This document shows positions 45,639 through 57,796 of a stretch of 64,000 nucleotides of DNA, piece after piece. Each line of letters opens with the position of its first letter. The first letter of the stretch is position 1. The notes under the pieces were generated by a model. That model ran no database searches. It was not told the origin of the DNA and worked only from the letters and a program-made list of their open reading frames with translations. Origin of the DNA: Volvox africanus (Eukaryota > Chlorophyta > Chlorophyceae > Chlamydomonadales > Volvocaceae); the NCBI GenBank assembly GCA_030268105.1, contig BSDZ01000019.1, positions 846,001 through 910,000 on the forward strand, in the 5' to 3' direction. Both the position numbers and the translations under genes were made by a program.

Positions 45639-46252
45639 TCCGTATAGTGGTCCGTGCCAGGCTGTAAAGGTCCCGTACGACATAGATGAGGTCCTCGGGT
45701 AGCCCCAAGTCGTACATGATCTGTAGCAGCAGGTCGTGGTTGATGGTGTTGAATGCCGAGGAGAAGTCGACATACAGCAAGTAGAGATCCTTGCGTGCGA
45801 GGCCAGCATCCTCAATCACATGGAGCAGGTTTTGGATTTGCCTTTTCTTGTTTCTGTACCGGAGGAACACTTCTTGTGCCTCACTGAACAATGCGAGTTC
45901 GGGAGGGACGTCCCTGATGGACACTGTGACGAGGCTAGTCCATAGCTTATAAAGGGTGTTGGCGAGGGAGATGGGTCTCTTGTTGCTCAAGAGGAGCGCA
46001 TCCCCTGCTTTCGGTAGGAGGACCATAACAGATTCAGTCCATGTCTTCGGTGTGCGGGCCTGGACCCACATAACTTTCAGGAGGTCATGAATGGTGGTCT
46101 GTAAGGTAGCAGGCAATGCCCTCAGCAGCTCATTAGGTAGTCCATCTGGTCCCGGCGTCTTATTACGGGCTAGGTGTTGGATACATTTGTTAAAGTTAAA
46201 CGAGTCGGCGACGCTGCTAAGCAAGACTTTATCCGTGGCCTGTCTCAGGTAT
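45639..46252 (-). pseudogene. LINE H reverse transcriptase, N-terminal half
   Basis: One open frame continues the RT of 14562-15851 after removal of G. It contains NKTPGPDGLPNELLRALP (RT motif 0/1), PISLANTLYKLW (motif 2), SEAQEVFLRYRNK, and LLYVDFSSAFNTINHDLL (catalytic motif A Asp). The element is truncated at 46252, so an endonuclease domain and any ORF1 are missing. The piece directly abuts a 60-bp LTR fragment. Confidence 0.92.
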
Positions 46253-46312
46253 TGTACTACGGATTGTTTCCCGCTGATGCATAGGTCGATGCGACGCTAC
46301 GAGGCGAAGTGC
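46253..46312 (+). repeat. Fragment of a family-A LTR start
   Basis: TTGTACTACGGATTGTTTCC and following bases resemble the first 60 bp of the family-A LTR (compare 5303-5365), including GATGCATAGGTCGATGC. It stops abruptly at GAAGTGCT. Origin (solo LTR remnant or repair filler) is not clear. Confidence 0.75.
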
Positions 46313-46321
46313 TGTCTGGAT

Positions 46322-46360
46322 CACTATAACAAGGAATTCGTGCGTTAGCTCGCGTTAGGC
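46322..46360 (+). repeat. Left terminal inverted repeat of J
   Basis: CACTATAACAAGGAATTCGT and onward, about 90% identical to the reverse complement of 57797-57836 with one gap. Confidence 0.8.
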
Positions 46361-46900
46361 TCGCGTTAGGGACCCCTAACGCAAGCCTAACGCAAGCTTA
46401 ACGCGAACTAACACGAGCTAACACAAAGCCTAACGCAAATCAAACGCATTGCGTTATTGCTTGCGTATCGCTAACGCAATCCTAACGCACCTAACGCAAT
46501 CGCAAATAAACATTTTTGGGAGGGAACGAAAATGTTTGCGTTTACTTTGCGTTAGCTAATGCAACCTAACGCGAACTTACACAATGTCAAACGCACCCAC
46601 ATAGATTCTAAGGTGTGTGTTAGGCCTAACACAACGCAAGCGTTAGAGACCCATACGCAAGCAAAAATACATAGCGTGCATGGAAGTTAACGCACTTAAA
46701 GTTCTCTAACGCACAATATACGCACGCCTAACGCGCATTAACGCGCATTAAGGCATGCTTGCGTATGCTGCGAATAATGCGTACACAGGTAGCAGTTGTG
46801 GGTTGCGTAAAAGTTTTAAACGCATGTAAGTAACATATTCGCACACTTTCGCAAGGTCTTACACGTGCGATAGCAACATTCGCGCCACTTTACGAGGCAG
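46340..46900. repeat. Left subterminal repeats of J
   Basis: Dozens of short CCTAACGCAAG-like units and their reverse complements (CTTGCGTTAGG), spaced irregularly, plus a direct repeat GCGCATTAAC near 46730-46750. No gene is visible. The density falls after about 46870. This pattern fits transposase-binding arrays in CACTA elements. Confidence 0.75.
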
Positions 46901-47370
46901 CCTCGCATTCATGCTCACTGTAACTACTTTTGGTCGTTCTGGTTATTTCTTTACTGTTTCAGTTATCGTTCCTGTTATTGTTTGCTGTTTTGCCCACCCG
47001 CTGCAGAATTATTTTTGTGTGTACGGAAACTATCCTGTCATAATGTACGTAGCTGTTATGAAGAATATCAATAGGATTTCAGTTTTGATAGATGAAAATA
47101 TTCCAGGCAATAATTTACAGTTCAATATTCGGAAAGCATCCAGGTAAGCAGCCATTGGTGAGTACGCATTAATTCAACGAAACAATCAAATTTCTACACA
47201 TCCAATCCTGCCAATCAAATTTTGTTTATGAGTTCAATAATCATTTGTACCATGCACCAATCATTTCAATCATCATTAGGTACATACATCCTAACTTCAT
47301 CTGCCACCGCACATTTAGCAGCCCGCTCTAATATAAGCTTAGAAACAAACATGTTAGATGTTAGTTCTAT
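46900..47370. other. AT-rich stretch of J without clear gene
   Basis: Lies between the left repeats and the last exon of the minus-strand gene. It would hold its 3' untranslated region. A 78-codon plus-strand frame (46911-47147) has no recognised similarity and I do not call it. Confidence 0.4.
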
Positions 47371-48264
47371 CTAATAGTCTTCTATTTCACTCTCTCTGTT
47401 GTCATCCTCCTCTGGCGCACTGGTGGCGTCATCCTGCTCGTCCTCAATCTTCTCGTCCTCGCTCACCTCCTCCTCAAGCAACTCCTGAAAAGTTTAGAAA
47501 AGGAAAATTATACTTATTTACATGCATATGTATAAATGTAAATTAAGCTGTCACCACTCAGCAATTATCACTTCCGGTTACAATAATCTTAATCATGTCT
47601 AGGGTGGGCAGTGCTTTTAAGTCCCACTAATCATTCTAAAAGCATAGTCTTTCATTTGCTGAGAACAATAGTGTTTTTTCCGAAACACTCTTGACCTTTA
47701 TCAGTCGAAACAACACATATTATAATTATACATTCAAACATGAAGGAAATTTAGATAATAAGCTGAACTAAGGAAATTACCTTCTGTCCCTGGTGGTCGT
47801 AACTGTCATCGTCATCCGTAGACTTGTCTTTCAACGGCACCTGCTGGTCCAAAATACGTGAAGGGACTTGGTAGTAATAAAAAGGTTATATTAAAAAGTA
47901 AGTAATGTCTGACCTCAATATTTTGTACCTTTCTTTTGGTGCCCGTGCTTGGTCGCCTCACTTTCGTGGATGGCTGCACATCGTCATCGTTCATTACCTT
48001 CAAGGGCCGACGTTAGCATACATATATGATTTGAGAAATTACAAGCTTACAATTTCTATCAAAAAAGAGAAAAATAAATCGACATATGGCACATCAAACG
48101 ACAAAGCACACAGCAAATGAAAAGAATATAACGAAACATGAAATTACAGCTCAATAAAACAGGAAGACAGGATGAATGGGCTGTACCTTTTCTGCTGCCG
48201 CCTTGCTTGAGTTCCTAGCTTTCCTGCTGGAGTTCGTTGTCGTAGAGGGCTGTGAACTCTTTGC
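47371..48264 (-). CDS. Spliced gene inside J, last four exons, unknown function
   Basis: Four exons read on the minus strand, all in phase 0 with GT...AG borders: 48264-48187 (AKSSQPSTTTNSS), 47997-47929 (VMNDDDVQPSTKVRRP), 47843-47781 (QVPLKDKSTDDDDSYDH) and 47484-47371 (ELLEEEVSEDEKIEDE, stop TAG). The acceptor of the second is preceded by a GCTAAC branch-like motif. The predicted tail is Ser/Thr- and Lys-rich and then strongly acidic, as in nuclear or DNA-binding proteins. Upstream exons should lie right of element E (55092-56270). I do not recognise the family; it could be a transposon-encoded protein or a host gene. Confidence 0.6.
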
Positions 48265-48532
48265 CTACATAAAAAGGAAGTACGTTTGGGGAGAAAAGGA
48301 ACAATTACATAAAAGACCGAAAGGAGAAAACAGGTTAAAGGACATTAATGATCTGTACATCCCTGTATATGAGATCCATAATGTACATCACCCATCCAGC
48401 AATAATTTTGCTAAGCGCGCCTGGTAATTTGCACACCCCATCATCCACTCTCCGTACTACTAGTATTTGCACTAACCTGTCAGCGTCTAGCGGCCTTGAC
48501 CTCCTTCTCCTTCTGATTTATGCTAGCTGCGT
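47789..48532. repeat. Left copy of 743-bp duplication flanking E
   Basis: Nearly identical (about 9 differences by eye) to 55092-55834. It starts CCTGGTGGTCG and ends TAGCTGCGT, at which point 3'-truncated element E begins. It contains three of the minus-strand exons. Confidence 0.9.
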
Positions 48533-51500
48533 CGTGTACTGTCCGCTTACGTCGGTGTCGGCCCACACGACGCGCGCGATAATCTAACACCCGCTCCACA
48601 TCGTAAAACTTCTGTTTACCAGCGATCCAGGTCTCGGGAACTGGTTCGATTGCTGCGGGGGCGTTAGAAGGCTCAGGGACGGGTTCCGTACCACGATAGG
48701 GACGGACAAGCGATACGTGAAACGTGGGGTGAATGGTCATATCAGCGGGCAATGCAAGCTCCACAGCCACATTCCCAACATGCGCATGACAGGATACGGA
48801 CCAATCCAGCGGGGTAAGAGTTTTCGGGATCCGTCGGCCAAGGAACGCAAGTTCTTGGTGCTTAGCAACACGAGTTGCCCTTCCGAAAACGTCACATCCT
48901 GCCTGGATTTGTTATAGTAGTCCGTCGTTCGTTGCTGCGCCGCGTCCAAACACGACTTCGCGTCTGTGATTCGGGACATAAAAGACTTGGCAAAAAGTTT
49001 AGCAGCAGGCACGTTCACTTCCAACTCACGTCACACGGGTAACGCGGGATGAAACCCGTAGTTAAGAAAGAACGGACTTTTGCCTGTAGAGCGGTTAACA
49101 GCGTTGTTAAGCGCGAATTCTGCCGCAGTCAAATATGTATCCCAAACGAGTGGTGTGTGACCAGCATAATTGCGCAACATATCACCCAACGTGCGGTTTG
49201 TGCGTTCGGTTTGACCATCAGTCTGCGGGTGGTACGCTGTGCTCAGGTTGACACGCATGCCAACTAGCTTGCAGAGTGCTTCCCAAAACTTAGACGTGAA
49301 CTGCCCACCGCGGTCCGAGATCACGTTTTTGGGAACCCCGTGTAACCGAACCACATTATCGAAAAATAAGCATGCGGTTTGTTCAGCCGTGCAGGATGAT
49401 GTGCATGGTGCTAGGTGGACCATCTTAGTCAGACGATCGACCATTACGAACACCGCATCATATCCCCCCTCAGTTTTGGGCAGCGCGACTACGAAGTCCA
49501 TGGAAACACTTTCCCAAGGCGCATCCGGGACAGGCAACGGTTGCAACAACCCATGGCCCTTACCGGACAAAGCCTTATTGCGCTGGCACAGACTGCATGT
49601 CTGTACGAAGTTCGCCGCATCGTTAGCCAAACGAGGCCACCAAAAGGAACGTTGCACCAACTCGACCAACCGCTTGCTACCAGGGTGTCCTGCTAACGGG
49701 TCCTCGTGGAACCGCGCAAGGATGTCGTAGCGTAGCGCGTCGTCATTCGGAACGACGATTTGCGTAGCTGCACCCTCCGTCCGTAGCCGAAGGCCATTCT
49801 GCTTGCGAAGATATTCTACATTAGCCGGCTCCAAGAACCAGGCATCTGCGTTGTAGGCAACCTTCAACCGCTCCGCGAGGTCCGTCGCGATTGGCACCTC
49901 CTCGTTATGCGGTCGCAAGACGGGCGCTGCTAAAATTGCAGCGTGTAGTGACGGATGTCGACTGAGAGCATCGGCAATATTCAGTTTACCAGAAATGTAC
50001 TCCCAGGTGCAGTCGAACCTAGCTAGGTATTCCATCCACCTAGCCTGACGGCGGTTCAACGTCGGAACGCTTTGCAAAAACGTTAGGGGCTTGTGGTCAG
50101 TCTTTAAAGTAAATGGGCGTCCCTCGAGGTAACAGCGCCATTCCTTTAAAGCATGCAGCACTGCCAGAAGCTCCTGTTCCCCGGTGGTGTAGCGAATCTC
50201 CGCACCAGAAAACTTCTTACTCGTGAAAGCGATCGGTCGCCCTTCCTGTAACAATACAGCGCCGCTTCCAAATATTGAGGCATCAGACACTACCTCAACA
50301 CGAAACGGCAACGAGTAATCAGGGAATGCAAGGGTGACATCTTCGGCAACGGTTCGCTTGAGCTCTTCGAATGCCCGCTGGCATTGCGACATCCACGACT
50401 CGAGTGAAACGAAAACGCCTTTGCGAGTTTAGTAAGCGGGGCCGCAATGATGGAATATTTTTCAATGAACTTTCGGAAATAATTGGTCAAGCCAAGGAAC
50501 TTACGCAGCTCCGTGAGGTTCTGAGGTTAAGTTAGTAAGCGGGGCCGCAATGATGGAATATTTTTCAATGAACTTTCGGAAATAATTGGTCAAGCCAAGG
50601 AACTTACGCAGCTCCGTGAGGTTCTGAGGCGCAGGCCAATCGCGAACCACGGCGACCTTCCGCGGGTCCATCTTCACACCAGTGGCCGGCACAATGTGGC
50701 CTAAATATTCCACCTGAGGCTGCGCCCAAAAGCATTTGGCGCGTTTAGCAAACAATTGCTCCCGCCTCATAACGTCGAGCACGAGCCGAAGATGCTCCAA
50801 GTGCTCCTCGCGCGTCTTAGAATATACCAAGATGTCATCCAGGTAGCAAACAACGAACCTGTCGATAAACGGCCTAAACATTCGGTCCATAACCGCCTGA
50901 AACGTCGCAGGGGCATTAGTCAAACCAAACGATAGGACCGTATACTCGAAGTGACCGAAGGGCGTCCGAAAAGCGGTTTTCGGGATATCAGAGGCAGCGA
51001 TGCGAATCTGATTATAGCCCTGTTGTAAGTCAATCGAGGAAAAATAAGCCGAACCTTTCAGCTTATCCAACAGGTCGTCAACGCGTGGCAAAGGGTAGCG
51101 ATTTTTCACCGTACTTGCATTTAACCCCCGGTAATCAATGCACATGCGCAAGGTCCCATCCTTCTTACCGACAAACAAAATCGGTGCAGAATACCGGGAT
51201 GTGCTGGGGCGTATCATACCCTTCGCGAGCAAATCCGTCACCTGGCGCTTTACCTCGTCCAGCTCCAATGGACTCAACCTGTACATTGGCCGGGCCGTAG
51301 GCTGCGCTCCAGGCACGAGAGGGATTGTGTGATCAACAGGACGCATAGGTGGTAGGCCAGGGATATCTTTAAAGACGTCCTCATACTGCGACAGTAGGGC
51401 CTCAACCTCAGGATCCACAGAAATCTGCGCGGTGGTGGCACAACAGCCCACCCGCGGCCTCAAAAGCAGTCCGTGGGCACCCTTCCGTAACAAACGGACG

Positions 51501-52567
51501 GCCTCCTTACGCCTGACTAGCTCTGGTTCGATATACGTGGCCATTGCGGTCACGGCGAAATTAACCATAGGCACCGCCTCAGCTTCGCCCTCCTTTGGTG
51601 TGACATGTTCGAACGACAGGAAAGGTACCTTAATCGACAGAGTACCCTTGCACATATGCAGGGTTGCGGTCTCCATGTCGATGCGCGCGCGGTACTGCCG
51701 TAATGTCGAAGACCCCATTATGTACGGTGCAGTCTCTGCTAAGCCCTGCAGCACGTACGGCCGGGTCACAACACGCAAAGGGCCTATCGATAGGCTAAGG
51801 GTAATCCTGCCCACGATGGGATGCTTACCCCCGTCAGCAAGGGTAACCTGTGGACAATCAGACGACTCTGGGGTCAACCCCAGCGCATTCACCTCTGCGA
51901 CAGAGATGAAGTCGTCGCTGGCACCGGTGTCAACAAGTGCTTTCAGAGTACGGCCATTCAAACCGATCTGAACCACTGGGACATGGTTATCTATGGGCGA
52001 CTGCCCAGCAGATAACGTTAGTGCACTTAGGGCGGGTCCGTAACCTACGGCACCCTCATCAGGAGCTTCGTACCAAACGTCAACCGAGTAGGATGTCCCT
52101 GGCCACGGAGCCAGCATACCCTCCCGATCCACACCATTAAACGAAACGGTGCCCGGCTCGAACCGGTGGACACGCCTCATACCCCTTAATGATGCCTCTG
52201 CCTTGCGCCGACAGAAAGCGGGGAGTAATACACATGCGGCGGTGCCTGGATATTGACGCCTACATCTCCTATAAACGGCCAACTGTTCCGACATCTCGCG
52301 CAGAGACGAGGGGATGAACAAAACCACGTGGTTAGACAGATCCATAGACGACAGGGGACGACGAGGTGTAAACAAATTACACAACGGATCGAAGCAGAGA
52401 AGTCCCGTGCGTCCGTCAAGCGTGATGCGTCGCGCAATGACTCGCTCGATGTGTCCAAGTACGCAAGGCAACAATGCCTTCACGGCTGGTCGTAAGGATG
52501 ACCACCGACCACGCGTTAGTTCAGAAATCCCGGGCGGTGCCCCCTCCACAGGAACCCGGGCAAACCC
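48533..52567 (-). pseudogene. pol: pol of element E, broken and 3' truncated
   Basis: Pre-protease module, protease (DTGASDDF), RT ([15 protein letters not shown]), RNase H and integrase are recognisable; the first 682 codons (50501-52549) are open. A tandem repeat of about 98 bp (50427-50526 and 50527-50626) duplicates [20 protein letters not shown] sequence and shifts the frame. A TGA at 49031-49033 replaces Trp, as in C. A base is missing near 48778. The chromodomain is cut at 48533. Confidence 0.9.
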
Positions 52568-53792
52568 CTATTTCGGCTGAGGTACAAACGGCGGCAGTAA
52601 CGGGCAATCCTTCGTAGGATGACTCTCCGCGCACCGTAGACAAACATTGGCCGCTTTCTGACGTTCGAACTCGGAGCGATTTTGGCATAAACGAGTCATC
52701 CGTGCGAGTCCGCTTCGCATTGGGGTCAGAGCGCTGTGCGGCTGCCGACGACGGCGCACCACCACGCTTCCTGCTCTTAGCTGGGTCCGAGCTCGGACCT
52801 GCTCCTCCTGACCCGCGGACACCCGAGCTAGCGCCCCCGCGCGCCTGGCGTTGCCTGTTGCTGCGTCGCGTCGCGGCAGTAGGCGTGGGGCGGGTCGCTC
52901 CAAGTTCCTGGTCGAGAGCTACAGCTTCCCCAAGCGGATCCTGCACTTGCACGGCATTTGCACGAGGGGCAGACTTGACTTCTTCCTCACCGGCAAGGAG
53001 TCGTATCTCCGTACCCTTAGCAAAAGTGACCAAGGCATCATATGACTTGATCGGCACCCCAGCCAAGTCAGTAGCGCACCATTTAGCCAAAAGTTTCGTC
53101 AGGCCTCGCTTAAACCAAAAGACACGCTCGGTTTTGGTGAGATCAGCAATGGGGGTCACTAGTGCTTCGAAGCGTGACTGGTACGCAGGTACATTTTCAC
53201 CCCGACGCATGTGGTAGCTACCGGCTGCCAAAACCTTACGAGCCTCCACATCACGTGCTTGAACCTCAGTAGCGAACCGTGCGAGCAAAGCGGCGATCAT
53301 CTCGTCAAAAGTATAGTCGCCCCGGGCGGTGGTCCATTCGCGATACCAGTCCTTCACTGAGCCCTCGAGGGTGTTACCAACGAAGAGACACCTGATACCA
53401 TCATTATCGCCACCATGAACAGCCTGGAGATACTTTTTAGCGTCACGCACGTACGCACGAGTTGCATCGGCTATGCTATGTCCTGCTGTCTTTTCAGTTA
53501 GCGAGATATTGAGCCTAGGAACGGGAATTGACAATCTCATCACCTCAGGGATGTCATCATGCCCTCGAGCTTGAGGTAATGGCAGAACCCTTGGTCCAGC
53601 AGTGTTGTCCATATTGGTGTTAACTGCTGAATGCGGCACAATTAAGTGAGCAGGGGTCTGAAGGAAAAGGGGCCCTTGAGTGGCTCGCGTGCCAACAGTC
53701 TCAAGACCTCTATCCGGTGCTCTAGCAGCCACAACAAAATCGGGTTGGCTAGCTAGGCTAGTGTGCGGCGTATTGTCGTGTTCCGCGGACAT
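52568..53792 (-). pseudogene. gag: gag of element E, frameshifted
   Basis: Starts MSAEHDNTPHTS at 53792 and is open through the capsid (RCLFVGNTLEGSVKDWY) and Gly/Ser-rich linker to about 52680. There a 10-base deletion shifts the frame. The zinc knuckle (CLRCAESHPTKDC) reads in the other frame to the conserved TAG at 52568-52570. Gag of E and C share substitutions not seen in A and D (EWTTARG). Confidence 0.9.
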
Positions 53793-54032
53793 GGAGCATG
53801 AAGCGATACCCTAGGTTTGCGTAATAGAAGCCGACTTCTATCGCAAAGGCAAGAGTACAAAGCGGTTCGGTGAGCCTACCGACAGTACTCTTGAGAAGAT
53901 TCAGTAAACTCAGCAAGTACTTGCCCAGCTGAGTCCTGATCTCCGTAGTTTGGGCGATGAGAGTCGCCAAATGGTCCGGACGAAAGCCGGTCTCAGTCGC
54001 CGCGGCAAGCAATGCCGGTGCACTGAGATTAC

Positions 54033-54103
54033 CTGCGACTCAGAGCGTACACTTACACAACAAGTGCAGCAATCTAAGCAAAAGCAATTAAACAATTACA
54101 AAC
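54033..54103 (-). other. Leader intron of element E (71 nt)
   Basis: GTTTGT...GTCGCAG on the minus strand; same place and length as in C and D, missing from B. Confidence 0.85.
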
Positions 54104-54258
54104 CGGAAGCGGCGGCGTCCAAAACGGCGCGGCCTAGGTCTTCGGCAAAAGTATCTAGCGGTCCTCGTGGTTCGTCGCTGGAACTCGCCATAGAAAGAAC
54201 CTACTTCCGATTAGACCAAGAGAGACAGTTAGGCAACGAACCTGTCTCGATACCAATT

Positions 54259-55091
54259 TGTTGTACCTCTCCTTCGTGTTTGCTCATCAGTATCTGCGCG
54301 TCTGAAGACTTGCGACACCAATGCGCGAGCACTTGCAAGTACAGCAAGGCAAGCACGAGCAAACAGAGACAGCGGAAGACTTCAAACAAGAAGAGATATA
54401 ACTTACAGTCTTACAAATCGAAGCGGTGCAATGGACACAATCACCATCAGCGCCGGAAGCAAGCAATCATCACGCGGCGGTGAATAGCGAAGTTTAGGCT
54501 TAGCTCGGGCTAAGTAGAATAGCGTATAGCAATAATAATGTAGAACACACGAGTGTTCTCCGGTGTCGAATATCTTATCTTGCTTAGCCGTCCTCGCATC
54601 TGTTATACTCGCAGCATCGCAATGTCGTACGATTCACACTAGGAGGCCGATCCTAAGTGTGACAACCCTACTGCGTATAGGCGATGTCCAAGCATAACAA
54701 CGTATAAGCCTTTCCGGCATTCGCATGATGCAAGGGTCCGAATAACGATATTCGGTTGCAAGGCATGCATCGCGACGAGTGCGGCGCTCTCAACGTGTGC
54801 TGTAATGAAGTAATATTATATCAAATAATATTACTTATCGTTTCGTAGCACGAGCATAATGCGCATTTCAATGATTTGGGCTTTCATGCATGCTAGGCAG
54901 ATTTGCCATGATGCGATGTCGCGATGGATAATGGTGTCATGCCAAATGCATATATAAATATATACGAATACATTTATATCATGCAAGTTCATTCATATGC
55001 ATTGATGGTTCATGCATTCATCAAGATAGCACTTCGCCTCGTAGGGTCGCATCGACCTACACATCGGCGGGAAACGAACCATAGCACAACA
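54259..55091 (-). repeat. 5' LTR of element E (833 bp)
   Basis: Reverse-complement LTR with TGTTGT/ACAACA ends and the primer-binding site on its left (54241-54255). Same length and subtype as the B LTRs. Confidence 0.95.
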
Positions 55092-55834
55092 CCTGGTGGT
55101 CGTAACTGTCATCGTCATCCGTAGACTTGTCTTCCAACGGCACCTGCTGGTCCAAAATATGTGAAGTGACTTGGTAGTAATAAAAAGGTTATATTAAAAA
55201 GTAAGTAATGTCTGACCTCAATATTTCGTACCTTTCTTTTGGTGCCCGTGCTTGGTCGCCTCACTTTCGTGGATGGCCGCACATCGTCATCGTTCATTAC
55301 CTTCAAGGCCGACGTTAGCATACATATATGATTTGAGAAATTACAAGCTTACAATTTCTATCAAAAAAGAGAAAAATAAATCGACATATGGCACATCAAA
55401 CGACAAAGCACACAGCAAATGAAAAGAATATAATGAAACATGAAATTACAGCTCAATAAAACAGGAAGACAGGATGAATGGGCTGTACCTTTTCTGCTGC
55501 CGCCTTGCTTGAGTTCCTAGCTTTCCTGCTGGAGTTCCTTGTCGTAGAGGGCTGTGAACTCTTTGCCTACATAAAAAGGAAGTACGTTTGGGGAGAATAG
55601 GAACAATTACATAAAAGACCGAAAGGAGAAAACAGGTTAAAGGACATTAATGATCTGTACATCCCTGTATATGAGATCCATAATGTACATCACCCATCCA
55701 GCAATAATTTTGCTAAGCGCGCCTGGTAATTTGCACACCCCATCATCCACTCTCCGTACTACTAGTATTTGCACTAACCTGTCAGCGTCTAGCGGCCTTG
55801 ACCTCCTTCTCCTTCTGATTTATGCTAGCTGCGT
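55092..55834. repeat. Right copy of 743-bp duplication flanking E
   Basis: Matches 47789-48532. Its left edge lies in the exon coding STDDDDSYDH, so the E insertion point is inside a coding exon of the J gene. To the right the sequence runs on smoothly (TTGGCAGCC), suggesting this copy keeps the original context. Confidence 0.9.
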
Positions 55835-56183
55835 TGGCAGCCAGCACCATCATCGATGCATCTTCACCATGCGCGGGCTGCTTTTGGCCTTTGCTAGGGC
55901 GCCCATTATGAGTTCCTAATGGCACGTCATTTCGGCCGTTTTTCTGCGGGTTGGTGGCAATAAAGTATTTCGTACACGACAAAAATAAACGCAGGAAAAA
56001 ATTTATTCTTTTACTAGTTAAAGTAAAATACAATTCTTATGCATACGTACTACCTAAAAGCGAAGAGTAGTGCTTCCGTACTCCGTCCAGGGTTGTGCGG
56101 CTGCCAATCAATCCCATGTAAGCAACAATGTTTCGTAACCCTGCTTTACAACATCCTTTATATGTACATTTAATGCCACCCAT
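55232..56183 (-). pseudogene. Upstream exons of the J gene
   Basis: Second copies of exons 55300-55232 (VMNDDDVRPSTKVRRP) and 55566-55489 (AKSSQPSTTT) lie in the right duplicate. Farther upstream are two candidate exons: about 55940-55809, coding GRNDVPLGTHNGRPSKGQKQ and INQKEKE, and 56183-56037, coding MGGIKCTYKGCCKAG then AYMGLIGSRTTLDGVRKHYSSLL. The last is reminiscent of small DNA-binding helical domains, but I cannot name it. Exon borders here are uncertain because phases do not yet join. The gene is cut by E. Confidence 0.45.
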
Positions 56184-56270
56184 TGTACACAGTCGTCAGG
56201 TCGTCCATGTCATACGGTAGCAGTTCTATTGGACAACCTTGCTTGCACAGGCAGCATACGTATAATTTCT

Positions 56271-57480
56271 GCAGCATCAACAGCTAATCATATATTTGTA
56301 AAGAAATAATAATTGCTTCAGTAACGAATGGAGCCGCCTTCTGCTTATGATGGAAAGTCCCGTATGAAACTCTTTACATCCCGAAAACACTTTTCCCCTG
56401 AAAGTCAGGAACATTTTCAGTGTGTCATGCCTGGAAGGGAGCCACTAGAAGGCAACATTGCATCGGATCTGCTAGATGGCATCGACCAAGGCAGCAGCCG
56501 CTTGGCTCAAAGCTTGGCTCTTCCTGGTTTTAGTAGCAATGAGAAGTGACTTCATTGTGACGAGGATGTTTAGAATCACCATTGCAACGTTTGTACTTGA
56601 GATGCCCCGTCTATGTGCCCCGTCTTGGGAGCCAGGGCCAGCGGGATGGGATGGAAGGCAAGGGTTCTGGGCAGCCCTCAGTACAGCGCCGTCATCGGCT
56701 TAGGCACGTGCTTGGAGTTTCTGGAGCCATGAAACAAATCTGGTTAGGAATGTGCATGACGTTTTTGATGCAATGACAAAATAATGACCGTGCTGAAAAT
56801 TGTGGCATGAATCCGTTGAACTATTCATTCCCGTGCAGCGATTGAACTATTCTGCATTGCAATATGTCTGGATTGGGGAAGCATTGGGGTCATAGAGTAC
56901 CTCTCACACATGCTCGTTTTCATGGTCAATTTTCACACATACGCCAAGCTGCTATGATGCTTGCCGGACAAGGCTACCTAATTTTTGGGGCCTGCTCGAT
57001 GTGTAACTGTGGCTCTTGGTGACTTTGTTTGGGTCTCCATCTGGAAACATTGTTGCCTGGCTACTGTGTAAGGTTTGCTGTTGCCAAATTTCCTCGGTCC
57101 TTACCCAGACTTGCTAACTCCGGCAGCTTGCTGCTCAATAATTAGAAAGCCTTCCATAATTAGAAAGGTAGCCCTGAACAGCCATGTGTGGCACTTCAGA
57201 GTTCTATGTTATAAAGTAAGCCACATGTACAGGTTCTAAATTCGTATAATGGTAGCGATTTAGCGATGTTAACAAGCGTTCACCAGAGCAATCTCTTGTA
57301 CAACGACTAGTATTCATAGCGCTATCCTAAATTGAAATTAACTTTGAAGATATTTTATGCACAAAGTCTCGAGACTACTGCACAATAAGAGCAAGTAAGC
57401 AAACTAAATAAATCCGGCAAACCCGTGCTCCGAACATTATTATGCACTATCTACATAAACTTTGCGTAAACTGCATTACA
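56271..57480. other. 1.2-kb stretch of J without a clear gene
   Basis: AT-rich sequence with only short frames (56328-56549 and 56476-56703 are the longest) and no recognised similarity. It may hold the 5' part or promoter of the minus-strand gene. Confidence 0.4.
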
Positions 57481-57796
57481 GTGCGTTACGTGCGTATCGT
57501 AACGCACTGTACGCAAGATATACGCAAGCTGTTTGCGTAAAGTTAACGCGTGCATTAGGTTTGAGTTAGGCTCGCGTTAGAACATACGCAAGCCCCCGAT
57601 TTTCGAGCACCACGAAACGTAATAAAAATTACAGGGAACTTTTATAATCATTATAAATATTGCTTTCATTTAAACGAACTTGAAAACGACGCACTATAAC
57701 AGACGTTCTGTCAAGTTTTCTATTTCTTTGCGTTAGGCTCATGCAACCTCTAACACACAAAACGCAGCCTTACGCACACATACGCGCCCTAATGCA
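57481..57796. repeat. Right subterminal repeats of J
   Basis: TAACGCA/TGCGTTA motifs in both orientations (for example GCGTATCGTAACGCACTGT, GCCTAACGTGAGCC), mirroring 46340-46900 but shorter and interrupted by an AT-rich block at 57615-57715. Confidence 0.75.

Larger units (their letters stand above)
48532..55091 (-). mobile_element. Element E: chromovirus copy lacking its 3' LTR
   Basis: The 5' LTR (54259-55091), leader, gag and pol are present, but at 48532/48533 the chromodomain frame is cut (RKRTVHD) and joined to J sequence. No polypurine tract or 3' LTR exists. The right flank starts CCTGG, and the same CCTGG begins the duplicated J segment on the left. LTR subtype is that of B. Lesions include a gag 10-base deletion, a tandem duplication in pol, a TGA and a one-base loss. 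Confidence 0.93.

Noticed and set aside
46253..46312. Full LTR or solo LTR
   Set aside because: Only about 60 bp match the LTR start; the rest is absent and the end is abrupt, so it is a fragment.
46340..46900. CRISPR array or satellite
   Set aside because: The TAACGCA units are short, irregularly spaced and in both orientations, without a constant repeat and unique spacers; they fit subterminal transposon repeats.
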